A stretch of DNA of 10,582 nt from Saccoglossus kowalevskii (lineage: Eukaryota > Hemichordata > Enteropneusta > Harrimaniidae), in contig NW_003155243.1 in the NCBI RefSeq assembly GCF_000003605.2, positions 268,387-278,968 of the forward strand, written 5' to 3'. The translations under genes and the position numbers were made by a program. The notes beneath the pieces were generated by a model. The model was not told where the DNA came from and made no database searches. It worked only from the letters and a program-made list of their open reading frames with translations. Of this stretch, positions 1-8,067 are shown in pieces. Each line of letters begins with the position of its first letter. Position 1 is the stretch's first letter.

Positions 1-282
1 ATAATGTGTACATATGTAGCACATACACAAATACTGTGTACATATGTTGAACATACACAAATACTGTGTACATATGTAGCACATACACAAATACTGTGTA
101 CATATGTTGTACATACACAAATACTGTGTACATATGTTGTACATACACAAATACTGTGTACATATGTTGAACATACACAAATACTGTATACATATGCTGT
201 ACATACACAAATACTGTGTACATGTGCTGTACATACACAAATAATGTGTACATATGCTGTACATACACAAATACCGTGTACT
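1..282. repeat. 30-bp minisatellite, nine full units plus a partial
   Basis: Nine consecutive 30-bp units fill 1-270 and a decayed tenth starts at 271. Each unit follows the pattern ATACTGTGTACATATG, a variable pentamer, then ACATACACAA. The variable positions fall mainly in that pentamer (TAGCA, TTGAA, TTGTA, CTGTA). Each unit carries the inverted pair TGTGTA / TACACA, so it can fold on itself. The array begins at the window edge and may extend further left. It lies in the CFAP70 intron downstream of the last exon seen. Because 30 is a multiple of three, one plus-strand frame stays open across the array, but that is a by-product of the period and not evidence for a gene. Confidence 0.95.
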
Positions 283-606
283 CAAGTATTTGTGTCTATG
301 CAACATGTTATGCAGATAAAACATAGCACAACTATTTCAGCGTTGCCCATATACAAATTCTGAAACAATGAAATAATATATCTTAACATTTTGCATGGAA
401 AATACTGGATACAATTTAGGTCATGTGAATTTAGGTCACTCATGATATGGTGTAGCCATGCTGTATTTTAACAAACAAAGCAAGAAACTCATGAAAATAA
501 GGCCACAGGATCACCACATCACTCGTGAAAATAACTTCCATATTCCACAAATGTCAAGGTGAGGGCATGGCATTCTCTCATATTATCCAATAATTAATAG
601 TGGTAC
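283..606. other. CFAP70 intron 5 (partial), no other feature
   Basis: This is the stretch between the minisatellite and the fifth CFAP70 coding exon. I searched the minus strand for the next CFAP70 exon, which should begin with one base completing the split codon AG|N, and found none. I see no repeat or RNA gene here. The intron continues beyond the left edge. Confidence 0.6.
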
Positions 607-734
607 CTGTCTGGAATATAAGTTGCACCACCTTGTGCAGTACCAGGAACACACCATTTCTTTTGTCTGCTTGGCATGTCTTTATCTGTACCTGCTTTGA
701 GCAAACCATTGGTAGCTACAACTGTAGTTTCTCT
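607..734 (-). CDS. CFAP70: CFAP70 coding exon 5 (last in window)
   Basis: This minus-strand exon of 128 bp (42 codons plus 2 nt) encodes a segment with the landmarks NGLLK, RQKKW and GGATYIPD. These correspond to the NGTLK, PKKW and AQYIPD stretch I associate with vertebrate CFAP70/TTC18 after its second C2-like region. The acceptor is TTTGTTTAG with a T-rich tract (AG at 736-735). The donor is AG|GTACCA at 606-605, which is weaker than the GTAAGT donors of exons 1, 2 and 4. The exon enters in phase 0, matching the end of exon 4, and leaves with two bases of a split codon. It is too short and split to stand out as an ORF; I found it by translating in the expected phase. The remaining exons, which would carry the TPR repeats, are outside the window. 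Confidence 0.8.
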
Positions 735-897
735 CTAAACAAAAAAAATCAACAGATTTTTCAGCTTAAGTAAAGAGATATGAGTTGTTTATGAAACAGT
801 GGACGAAGTAATACTGATGTTGGACACCATATTCCCACAAAACAATGAATACCCACAATCCATTTATGTGCCTATGTTTTGCATCATAAATACTTAC

Positions 898-1074
898 ATC
901 TGCTGTTATTGGAACTGGCAGTGTTACATTATAGATAAAGGCTGGTCCTGTTGGATTCCATGGTTCAGGAACAGAATATGCCGATTCCACAGAGACTGTT
1001 AATAAGTTACAATCTTTTAACTGTTCTTCAGTAAGCAATGGTTCATTGACAGACACAACAACATCCATTTCCGC
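898..1074 (-). CDS. CFAP70: CFAP70 coding exon 4
   Basis: This minus-strand exon of 177 bp gives exactly 59 codons, phase 0 at both ends. It starts AEMDVVV after the acceptor TTGTAG (AG at 1076-1075) and ends PVPITAD before the donor GTAAGT (GT at 897-896). The product contains NEPLLT, SAYSVPEPW and PTGPAFIYNV, closely matching the CFAP70 pattern of EPLLT, AAYSVPES and PTGPGQNY. These residues belong to the N-terminal part of an axonemal protein that, from family knowledge, acts in motile cilia and flagella (outer dynein arm region) and has C-terminal TPR repeats. The codon for M at 1068 is internal; it is not the gene start. The intron to exon 5 is only 163 bp, the shortest in the gene here. 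Confidence 0.88.
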
Positions 1075-2826
1075 CTACAATGATTCAAACAAATCAGTAT
1101 AAATAACAGCCATATTACAATTGCATATGACAAACACATAAACATGAATCCCTACTGCATTAGGGCTCAAAATTAAAGAAATTTCTGGCCATCAGTTTTT
1201 AAAGATGGTTGGTTCTTGAAGCAATATGTTACAAATAGGACCTTGTATATATGTTCATTATATAAGTTGGTTTTTATTGTAATTGAGGTCATACTAATGA
1301 TACTGATTTTTACTATAAAATGTCAACTATTTGATTTATTTTAAAACCGAATGATAGCCTTTCACTCTCGCCTGATGCCTAAATGACAGTAACAACTAAA
1401 TAAATGAACATTTTTGTACATATACATTGAATTATACAAACCCACATGTGAAAGCAAAAATACATGTAGTTTACCACAAAGCTGCCAATCAGACCACTTT
1501 AATGGCTGAATAGCACACATTAACATCTTTCTATCACCCATGGCCACACAACTGTTTAAAATTAAATTTGTCTATTGAAGACTTATTTTTAGAAACTCAA
1601 ACAAAAACTTGTAAAACTTTTAACATTCCCAACGACCACAATAATCATGATGTACCATTCATAATACAATAATTGCTTATCTAAATGACATCAAAGTTTT
1701 CATAGAATGTAACATGCAAAGCAATAAGAGAATACCTTCAATGATTGATTGATTCAAAGAAATTGCATGCACAAAAAGCTATAAAATGTGAAAAACTAAA
1801 ACCTATTATAAGATATAAAGACACTGAATGAGAACTGAAATAATAATTTCCTTGCTGTAACATATGATAACTATCAATGCTATAATAACATATAATACAT
1901 AATATAAAATTAAAATGCAAGAAACTAAAAAAAAAGAAACATGCATAAAATGTTTAAAATATACACTGCAGAATTTATGATATTAACTGCACATTGTATA
2001 ATAGCATGCTGGTACATCTGCAAAGCCCTATTGATTTCTATTTGCCTGTATATTTTACCTGAAATGTTATGGATGGCTAGGTACAGATAATTTGAAACAG
2101 AGCAAAGACAGAAAAGTTAGTAAAAGTATCACACAGGCAACATTGTAGAAATTTGGTGCTCAAAAATGGTACATATATGAGAAGTTTGACAATCAAGCTG
2201 AGTTAATAGTTTATAAAATAGTAAACAGTTGTCATAAAAAAACAGCAAATTATGAGGTCTCTGGATATCATTGAAAAGTGCCGACAGGTTACAAATATCA
2301 GTTGTATCAATTTGAAGTGGTACATACTAAAAGTACATTGTAGTTGTAGGACTTTCACAATAACAATGATGTGCTTGTGTTTGTCAGAAGTGAGAATTAA
2401 AGGACAGAACTGAAGCAGAATAAATGTATATTTGTTCTCTTATCTAAAAATACCAGTCTGAGAGTGATTTAAATTTATAGAATTCAAAAAATTCCAAATT
2501 ACCAGAAGTTTCAAATCAAAGTAAAACAATTGACTTCAGTAATAATAATTGAAGAAATAATTTGGAACATCAATAAATGTTCATACATGTAGACTGTAAT
2601 TCTAAAGAACCTTTTGGAGTAACTGTTTTCCAAACAGAGTTCCCTGAATCTAATTTAAGAATCCAGTCAAATTACATATACCTCAATAAGGAAGTACACA
2701 TCCACTAAAACTATCAAAACAAAAATGTCTGCACAAACATAAAATACTAGTAAACATGAAAATCAGAATTTCGATCAGTACTAGGGAAGGTCAATGTTTA
2801 TAGAGTTAAATTATAATAAATAATAC
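1075..2826. other. CFAP70 intron 3, 1.75 kb, plain AT-rich sequence
   Basis: This intron separates coding exons 3 and 4. It is AT-rich, almost free of CpG, and shows only scattered homopolymer runs and two isolated TACATGTA palindromes (1461-1468, 2584-2591). I found no additional exon, RNA gene or mobile element in it. Several short open frames on both strands have no recognisable content. Confidence 0.65.
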
Positions 2827-3008
2827 CTTTGCTTGGTCAGGTGGAGCATTTTCCAATGGTGATCCTGTTAGTGGATGTACAACTAAAGTACACTTGTATT
2901 TGGTTTCACCTCTCAACAATGGTAACAAATCAACAGTGCTCTGTCCAAGTGCAACTGTTTTCTCTTCTTTCTGTTTTTTCTCTTTTGGGAGAACTTCTAT
3001 CACAGAAA
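2827..3008 (-). CDS. CFAP70: CFAP70 coding exon 3, KEKKQKEEK signature
   Basis: This minus-strand exon of 182 bp enters in phase 1: the final G of exon 2 plus TT makes Val. The acceptor is TGCTGCAG (AG at 3010-3009) and the donor is AAG|GTATTA (GT at 2826-2825). The translation runs VSVIEVLPKEKKQKEEK and continues through ALGQSTVDLLPLL and HPLTGSPLE. The run EVLPKEKKQKEEK followed by LGQ, VDLLPLL and GSPLE is the most diagnostic CFAP70/TTC18 sequence in the window, and the gene call rests mainly on it. In the family this segment belongs to the first C2-like beta-sandwich region. It ends in phase 0 and joins exon 4 as QAK-AEMD. I am very sure this exon is real. Confidence 0.93.
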
Positions 3009-3774
3009 CTGCAGCAGAGATGATAAAATGGTCTTGGGGTTAACAGTGTGTTGGTTCATGACACATACAAAAATGTATCTTTATTGAAAATATTAATAAT
3101 AATATGATGAAAAAGACAATGGGAATAATATGAAAAGATGTATAATAATAAGGTTATTATGAAGATAACTCAAAGTATGCATGAAGACAGTACAGCTAGA
3201 GTATTGACCGACGGGCACCGGAAATCGATGCGACGGCGTACTGTCTGAGTGAGTACTTTTAGGTATCCTCATAATAACCTTATTATACATCTTTTCCTTC
3301 TAAGGATACATCATGGAAATGCCAAAATCCAAAAAGTTTGGAAAAGAATCAGTGAACTTCTTTGTGTGGAGGCCAGTCAAGCCCTTGTGGCAGCCATGTT
3401 TGTTTTCATTATTTGAGGACGCTTACACGCGTAATCATTCTATATTTGGAATTCGCATTTCCTTATATGGTAGGATGAAATACTCTGTAAAATACCGTAA
3501 AATTACGGCACGCTGTAACCTATGGCGTTACGATGACAGATGTATAATAATAGAAATTATTTTGGTATAAAAATTTTACCTCACAACTAAACAGTACACA
3601 CATGTATAAAGCATGGCATAATACAATTAAACATAACAAATAAGAAATATCCTAGTTGACAGTGTGTGTAAAAGATAAAACACTCTAGGAATACAGGTCT
3701 AACACAGCTGTTAAAATGAACTCAAGTACAGGAAGAGTTTATAAGTGATACCTTATGAGTAATGGTGTACTTAC
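3009..3774. other. CFAP70 intron 2, hosts an inverted repeat
   Basis: This is the 766-bp intron between coding exons 2 and 3. It contains the inverted repeat at 3132-3296, annotated separately. A somewhat GC-richer block follows at about 3310-3540 and ends with another copy of the repeat's terminal motif. Apart from those I see no exon in it. Confidence 0.6.
3132..3296. repeat. Inverted repeat, about 60-bp arms, GC-rich loop
   Basis: The left arm (3132-3193) begins GAAAAGATGTATAATAATAA and the right arm (3238-3296) is its reverse complement with one 3-nt indel and scattered substitutions. The arms end in a shared GACAGTAC / GTACTGTC. The 44-bp loop is GC-rich and CpG-rich, unlike the AT-rich arms. 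This is the layout of a small non-autonomous foldback or MITE-like element. I cannot assign a superfamily and no clean target duplication is visible. A 15-bp copy of the arm motif, AGATGTATAATAATA, recurs in direct orientation at 3538-3552, so the true element may be longer. Confidence 0.85.
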
Positions 3775-3961
3775 CAAGCACTGGTTTATAGGATATTTCA
3801 TCCAATGTCAATGGATCATCAAAGGTGCATTCAAATCTGGCATTATAATTGTATTCAGCTGCTATGTCTGCAGAAGATTCCACCTTTGGCGATTCACCTA
3901 AACTTTGGTTATTGTATTCAACACGTACCAAGGAATTCAGGGTCTCTCCTTTTGAGCCTCT
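3775..3961 (-). CDS. CFAP70: CFAP70 coding exon 2
   Basis: This minus-strand exon of 187 bp (62 codons plus 1 nt) opens RGSKGETLNSLVRVEYNN directly after the acceptor TTGCCAG (AG at 3963-3962). It ends PVL plus a lone G before the donor GTAAGT (GT at 3774-3773). The order of features, a KG(E/D)T turn, a V(R)VEYNN strand, LGES, an AEYNYNARFECTF strand and a SYKPVL end, matches the first C2-like domain of CFAP70 (KGDT, RAEFNQ, LGDS, YNFTSSFEF, HKPV). It joins exon 1 in phase 0 as RARNL-RGSKG, mirroring the ARNLKGFKGD type of junction in vertebrates. The joined frame across exons 1 to 3 contains no stop. Confidence 0.9.
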
Positions 3962-5396
3962 CTGGCAAGAAAATCAAAGTTGAGAAACTCATTTTGCAGC
4001 TGTCATATGAAGAACATAAATGCACAGTCCATGTTGTGTATTTAAAGACCATAAGCATATGTTCTGTTTATGTTATAAAGTGAATATATAAAATATACAA
4101 ACAATTATCATTGTTTTAACTATATTTGCTTTAACTGAAGTAATTACATTTTTGTGACTACTGTGCATATAAGACCAATCTGATTAAAATATGATGTAGT
4201 GTACGGGCTTGAATTATTTTGGCTATAAACTTATATTAATTTTATTTTGTATTACTTTTGTTATTAATTTTTTTTTATTTTATTATTTTACTTTGATTTT
4301 GGTTTTGTGATTTTGCATCCAAAAACACCGCTGCTCAACAGCTGTCCCGCTCTATAAAACCGATCCCCTATTTGCCTAGTTACGTTTAGTTTTAGTTTTA
4401 GTTTTTTTCTATCTCCATTTACAATTCCCCCGTTGACACCTCGCCAGGTATTTACACTTCCCATTTTCACCGCCCCTTTGAACGACCGCTATAGTTATCC
4501 GCCACGGTGTCTACTCCCCAGTAGCACCGCCGACCATATACCGACGCCCTCTACGCCACGGTAAATGATAAGCGCCCCAAATTTTAACATACTGGCTCAC
4601 CCCCCCTTCGTTGTTAACGCCGCCGCCGTTCACAATAACAACAATGTCGTCTCACACCTCCTCCCCCTCCCCCGCCAGTCCCTGTTATTTCCATCGATAT
4701 ATTTCACACCATTCCTACGAAGATTCCCAACAGACTTTTCCGAGGATCCTCCGAAATAATCGACGCTCCCCTAAAAAATCATGTTCCATTAGTATGTTTA
4801 AGTGACAACTCGCATTTATTCGAGCCTGATAAATCACGAGCCACTTCTCGTTGACAGTTCCCTTACACTGGGTGTATAGGTGATTACTCTCTTTTTAAAC
4901 AATCAAGAGTTAAGTTAAAATTTCCCTTCTCGCTACCTTAATAATGTACTGTATAAATGCTGTCTGTATTAAACATAAAATGGAAATAAAAGGAAGTCAA
5001 AATATGTACCATACTGTTTATAAATACTTATAGATGTTGTAGAGTTTTTTTGGCACAGTTCATATATACCGCTAGTTATTTTAATCATAGTCACCAATAA
5101 ATAAACAGGTAATATTGAAACATCAACAATTGCCAGTAATATAGCTGTCACTCAATGGAGGTCTTAGATAATACAGGATTACAACACAGGGATTCCTAGC
5201 TGATTGTAAAACCAAATGCACTGCCACATTTTCACTAAAATCTCACTAGGGTCCCAGGTCCATAGAAATACAAAATACATGTATGATGAATCTTATTGGT
5301 ACCAGGGACCATCCATTGTACATACATGTATGTGCAGTTTTGATCACAGTGTCTCTTTAATAAAAGGAATTGGTAATGTGTTGAAACGTAACTTAC
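3962..5396. other. CFAP70 intron 1, contains a CpG-dense patch
   Basis: This 1.4-kb intron separates coding exons 1 and 2. Its flanks are AT-rich and CpG-poor. The middle, about 4320-4760, is GC-rich, CpG-rich and pyrimidine-rich on the plus strand, and is described separately. Two TACATGTA palindromes lie near the exon 1 end (5276-5283, 5323-5330). I see no exon in it. Confidence 0.6.
4320..4760. other. CpG-dense patch, possible insertion or intragenic island
   Basis: By hand count about 31 CpG dinucleotides fall in this 440-bp stretch, whereas the surrounding CFAP70 introns have almost none. The plus strand is C-rich, with runs such as CACCCCCCCTTCG. The left border is a T-rich tract (about 4240-4310) and a short TTTTAG repeat (4385-4401). 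Read on the minus strand, the patch therefore ends in an A-rich tail, as a retroposed copy would. No open frame here has recognisable content. It could be an old retroposed insertion, an alternative promoter or an enhancer; the sequence does not decide. Confidence 0.45.
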
Positions 5397-5475
5397 TAAG
5401 TTTCTTGCTCTGAGAACAGTTATGTTGACATGTTCTGGTGGTCTTATTTTGGGACCATCTTCTTCTGACGCCATT
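5397..5475 (-). CDS. CFAP70: CFAP70 coding exon 1 with the start codon
   Basis: The ATG is at 5474-5472 on the minus strand. It starts MASEEDGPKIRPPEHVNITV and ends RARNL at the donor TTA|GTAAGT (GT at 5396-5395), giving 26 codons in phase 0. The VNITVLRARNL strand is the first beta strand of the N-terminal C2-like region, as in other CFAP70 proteins. The base just before the ATG follows a good acceptor, TTCTTGTTTAG (AG at 5477-5476). This exon is therefore probably internal to the transcript, with an untranslated exon upstream. A frame reading through this acceptor adds no conserved residues, so I choose the ATG at 5474. CFAP70 acts in the motile ciliary axoneme; its presence implies an organism with motile cilia or sperm flagella. 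Confidence 0.85.
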
Positions 5476-7353
5476 CTAAACAAGAATCAATACCTACAAC
5501 AGAATTACAATGATGTGATTAGTCTTCTCAACTACATGTACATGTATGGTACATTGTACATGTATTATTAATATACCACATTCATCACTGCTAATCAGAA
5601 TTATGAATATACTTCTATTTTACCATTTACTTGTAAATTTATCCCACACAATTTTTTAAATTAACCAATAAGTTTTTGAATCTAATCAGAAATTCAAAAT
5701 AGATGATTGAAACTGAATTTCCTCTTGAATAACCACACAATTGTTCAAATACATGTAGATGCCAATGTGTTGCTATAACCAGAAAAACATTGACGACTCC
5801 ATAAATGAAATATTTTTAACTAATCACGAGGAATAATCTGATGGCACAAGCAGTCTCACGGAGTACCGGTAGCTCGGAATAGTCAGAATAGCTCCGCTGT
5901 CTTAGTAGTGTGTCTTCCTCAAAAAAAGGTTGATAATGTTCTGTACAATGAGATATTAACTATTTGCCATGGTTATTATTGTTCCCACAATGTTCTTGCC
6001 ATATCACAACCATTTAGTTCGTTTTTGCCATGAGAATTACTATTGTTATTATTACTATTATTATGAGAATTACAAATTTGAACCCATAGTACAATGTACC
6101 TACATGTACATACAAAGTGTCAAACAACTGAGATACATGTAGTAGTTTTCAAGAAGAAGTCAAAAATAGCATTTTTTATGTAAAAAAGAAATTCTAGTTC
6201 AAAATCAGATCATTTGATTTTAACAGCAGATGCTTGATTTTGTACAATCTCACAGTGAAAGGGAATTTCACTATTAAAAGTGCACAAATTGATAAAGACT
6301 GTGGATAAATTGAGTACATGTATTATGGTAATGACTATAACTTGCCAGTAAATGCAAACTAGGATCTCTTTAAAACTGGTTGCCATTCTAATATTGTATT
6401 TGGTTGAGCCTCATCACACACACATATATTGAACTTAGAACAGTTTTTGGGGTATTTGAAACTAAAATTACCATCCAACTGAAGAAGCCAATAAGCAACG
6501 TCCTTACAGTTGAAAGATTTCAGTTTCAAATACTCCTGTTTTTTGTGTAATGAGGTGCCATAGGCAAAAGATTTTTCCATCAAAAATGCAAAATGAGTTT
6601 GAAGTCCGTTAGTGATTGGCTTAAGCGTTTATAATACCCGAATGGATTGTTTGGCTGTGTAGGTTTGGTATTTTTTTCTTGATTTGTGGGAATCAGAAAA
6701 ACATTCTAAACTTGTCTCTTATAGATTCCAGCCGTATTCAAGATGGTACCCCCCCCAATAGTGTGAATATCAGTAAATTTATTGAACTTGTACGCCAGCT
6801 GACTTACTGTTAGTATGTCACAACCAATTGTAGTGCAATAGGGGGATACCAACATGGCCGCCAATATCTAGGCAACAGCGTTCAATTTTACCGAACAAGC
6901 ACATGGTACATGTACATGTATATAGGCAACTAAAATGATATCAGTAACTTACAGAATAGTGAAATTTTATGATCGTCAGTTTGGTACAGTTGTAAGTCCA
7001 GTGAATCACAGACAATAAATTTGATTGATCGTGATGCCAAAGTCGTGCGTCCGTGAATGCAATGCAATGAAACATTGTCTTTTCCTTCTAATGGGAAAGA
7101 CTGGCTTTGATAATTAACTCAATTAAATTTACAAGAAAACTAGTTGCCACTTCAGGTTTTTGATCGTTGTACACACTTAGGATTGTGAAAAAAAACTAAC
7201 TAGTATGAGATGTAAACAATAATCTGTCCGCGGCCATTTTGTCGGAGTTGAGGGCGACAGTTTGTGTTCAGCTCGAGTAAACATTTGAAACAATTATTCA
7301 TTTAGATAGCCTTGTTACATTGCATCATATAGTCAGAAATAAGGCAAACTTAC
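5476..7353. other. CFAP70 5' untranslated intron (inferred)
   Basis: If the non-coding first exon ends at 7354, this is its intron, about 1.9 kb. It holds nine of the window's fourteen TACATGTA palindromes and a simple ATT-rich tract between two copies of TGAGAATTAC (6031-6040, 6064-6073). It also holds a 12-bp inverted repeat GTATTTGAAACT at 6452-6463 / 6522-6533. I see no coding exon. An open minus-strand frame at 6359-6583 has no family resemblance that I recognise. Confidence 0.45.
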
Positions 7354-7440
7354 CCTTATGAACACAATTTTGGTGTACTTGATCGAATATTTGGCCGCTG
7401 TAAGTGTTGTGAGCTTGGCGACAGACTAAACCCGCTTTCC
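7354..7440 (-). other. CFAP70: Candidate CFAP70 non-coding first exon
   Basis: CFAP70 coding exon 1 is preceded by a splice acceptor, so a 5' untranslated exon should exist. Reading the minus strand, a strong donor AAGG|GTAAGT lies at 7353-7352, in the region between the two divergent genes and about 90 bp downstream of an X-box-like site. The left boundary is the donor; the right boundary is not defined by the sequence and 7440 is only the inner edge of the X-box. Other donors further upstream or downstream are possible, and the transcription start is unknown. Confidence 0.35.
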
Positions 7441-7694
7441 CCAAGTTGCCATAGAAATAGCAAACCACGCATGAGCAGTGACCTAACGTTGACCCAATTG
7501 AGTAATAACCCATGTGTGCCCAGAACAGTTCGAATGGAGCGAGGAAGTGAGATTATTGACCGCATTTAATTCAGTTTAGGCCGATTTGGAATAATTTAAC
7601 CAATTTCAGTGTGCTATTAGATACATACGATATTATAGAATCGCGATCGTTGTTTATTAATTCGTACGGAAGTATCAGCAATCAACGATTGAAA
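7360..7694. promoter_or_regulatory. Probable bidirectional CFAP70/DTD1 promoter
   Basis: CFAP70 runs left and DTD1 runs right from this interval, with about 340 bp between the candidate CFAP70 donor and the DTD1 ATG. It contains an X-box-like site (7445-7458), a CCAAT box (7494-7498) and the ETS-like site AGGAAGTG (7542-7549). Just outside lies CGGCCATTTTG (about 7219-7229), which resembles a YY1 site read in reverse. CpG is more frequent here than in the introns on the left. No TATA box is obvious, as expected for housekeeping and ciliary promoters. The DTD1 5' untranslated region must also lie within it. Confidence 0.55.
7445..7458. promoter_or_regulatory. X-box-like RFX binding site
   Basis: The plus strand reads GTTGCC-AT-AGAAAT. 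The RFX X-box is an imperfect palindrome of the form GTTNCCAT(R)GNAAC. The first half site and AT centre match, and the second half differs in its last base (AAT for AAC). Ciliary genes of animals are typically driven by RFX factors through X-boxes near the start site, so the position upstream of CFAP70 fits. The motif is short, and chance occurrence of a degenerate copy is possible. Confidence 0.45.
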
Positions 7695-7737
7695 ATGAGA
7701 GCAATTGTTCAACGAGTGATGAAGGCAAGTGTCACCG
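7695..7737 (+). CDS. DTD1: DTD1 exon 1, D-aminoacyl-tRNA deacylase
   Basis: The ATG at 7695 opens MRAIVQRVMKASVT, followed by G of a split codon and the donor GTGAGT at 7738-7743 (14 codons plus 1 nt). The D-aminoacyl-tRNA deacylase family starts M(K/R)A(V/I)(V/I)QRV..ASVTV, and the next residue is normally Val, consistent with the G left before the intron. The enzyme hydrolyses D-amino acids wrongly attached to tRNA, and also glycine mischarged on tRNA-Ala, acting in the cytosol as a homodimer. Only this short exon is in the window; the catalytic SQFT and Gly-cisPro motifs lie in later exons beyond the right edge. The frame is open upstream to an ATG at 7611, but the residues before 7695 match no DTD1, so I choose the internal ATG. 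I searched the rest of the window for exon 2 and did not find it. Confidence 0.85.
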
Positions 7738-7846
7738 GTGAGTACATAGAATCTTTTTTTCTATCTGTATCACAAATATTTGTATATTTGAGTCATTTCT
7801 TTCACAGTATTTCACAAATGCAACTCCACTACCATAATACACAAAC

Positions 7847-7878
7847 ATAAATAAATAAACAAATAAATAAATAAAAAA
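7847..7878. repeat. (AAAT)n microsatellite
   Basis: About seven AAAT/ATAA units with one AAAC interruption run into a short A tract. Read on the minus strand, the tract follows unique sequence, as the tail of a retroposed element would, but no SINE or LINE body can be recognised beside it. Confidence 0.85.
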
Positions 7879-7894
7879 CAGATTTGTGTTTATA

Positions 7895-7910
7895 GCGCCA
7901 CCAAGTGGCG
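7895..7910 (-). promoter_or_regulatory. CTCF-core-like motif in a short hairpin
   Basis: The minus strand reads CCACTTGGTGGCGC (7908-7895). This matches the CTCF core CCASYAGRKGGCRS at 13 of 14 positions, with T in place of the A. The same bases form a small hairpin, CGCCAC-CAA-GTGGCG (7896-7910). CTCF is conserved across bilaterians, but a single motif match is weak evidence for occupancy. Confidence 0.3.
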
Positions 7911-7941
7911 AATTTGGGCACACCCAACTTTCAAACCAGTG

Positions 7942-7959
7942 ATACTACCGGGGTAGTAT
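7942..7959. repeat. 18-bp palindrome ATACTACC-GG-GGTAGTAT
   Basis: This is a perfect 8-bp inverted repeat with a two-base centre, lying just before the 51-bp tandem duplication. It is too short to be a terminator-like or RNA feature in a eukaryote. It could be the end of a mobile element or a dimeric factor site; nothing else supports either. Confidence 0.6.
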
Positions 7960-7965
7960 TATTTA

Positions 7966-8067
7966 ATAAGGTGATCATGTTAGCGTTATGTAAGTATACT
8001 TATACTGATAGTGTATATAAGGTGATCGTGTTAGCGTTATGTAAGTATACTTATACTGATAGTGTAT
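7966..8067. repeat. 51-bp tandem duplication, two copies
   Basis: The copies at 7966-8016 and 8017-8067 differ at a single base (GATCATG versus GATCGTG). Each contains the 10-bp palindrome AAGTATACTT. The near-identity indicates a recent duplication. Confidence 0.95.

Noticed and set aside
4-363. A 119-codon plus-strand open frame with a repeating CTYVxHTQIL decapeptide
   Set aside because: It is explained by the 30-bp minisatellite, whose period is a multiple of three. There is no conserved domain and it lies inside a CFAP70 intron.
3313-3570. An 85-codon plus-strand frame beside the inverted repeat
   Set aside because: Its translation has no recognisable family features and the frame overlaps putative mobile-element sequence; length alone is not enough.
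4385-4408. A TTTTAG repeat that looks telomere-like
   Set aside because: Only two full units and one partial unit are present and they do not match the animal TTAGGG repeat; it is a simple repeat.
4565-4805. Two overlapping plus-strand frames in the CpG-dense patch
   Set aside because: They are Pro/Ser/His-rich by-products of a C-rich stretch, out of frame with each other, with no known motif.
5840-5910. A GC-richer stretch containing GGTAGCTCGG that briefly suggested a tRNA gene
   Set aside because: No acceptor stem, anticodon arm or T-arm can be formed around it on either strand.
6359-6583. A 74-codon minus-strand frame within the 5' untranslated intron of CFAP70
   Set aside because: It contains an internal 12-bp inverted repeat and matches no family I know. 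It does not fit any part of CFAP70.
6735-6870. A possible terminal-repeat pair around GATGGTACCCCCCCC and GGGGGATACCAACATGG
   Set aside because: The inverted similarity is only about 15 of 20 bases and leans on C runs; no target duplication is visible.
6871-6930. Two extra GGCAAC half sites (6871-6876, 6925-6930) that might be X-boxes
   Set aside because: The second half of the RFX palindrome is missing in both, and six-base half sites occur by chance in a window of this size.
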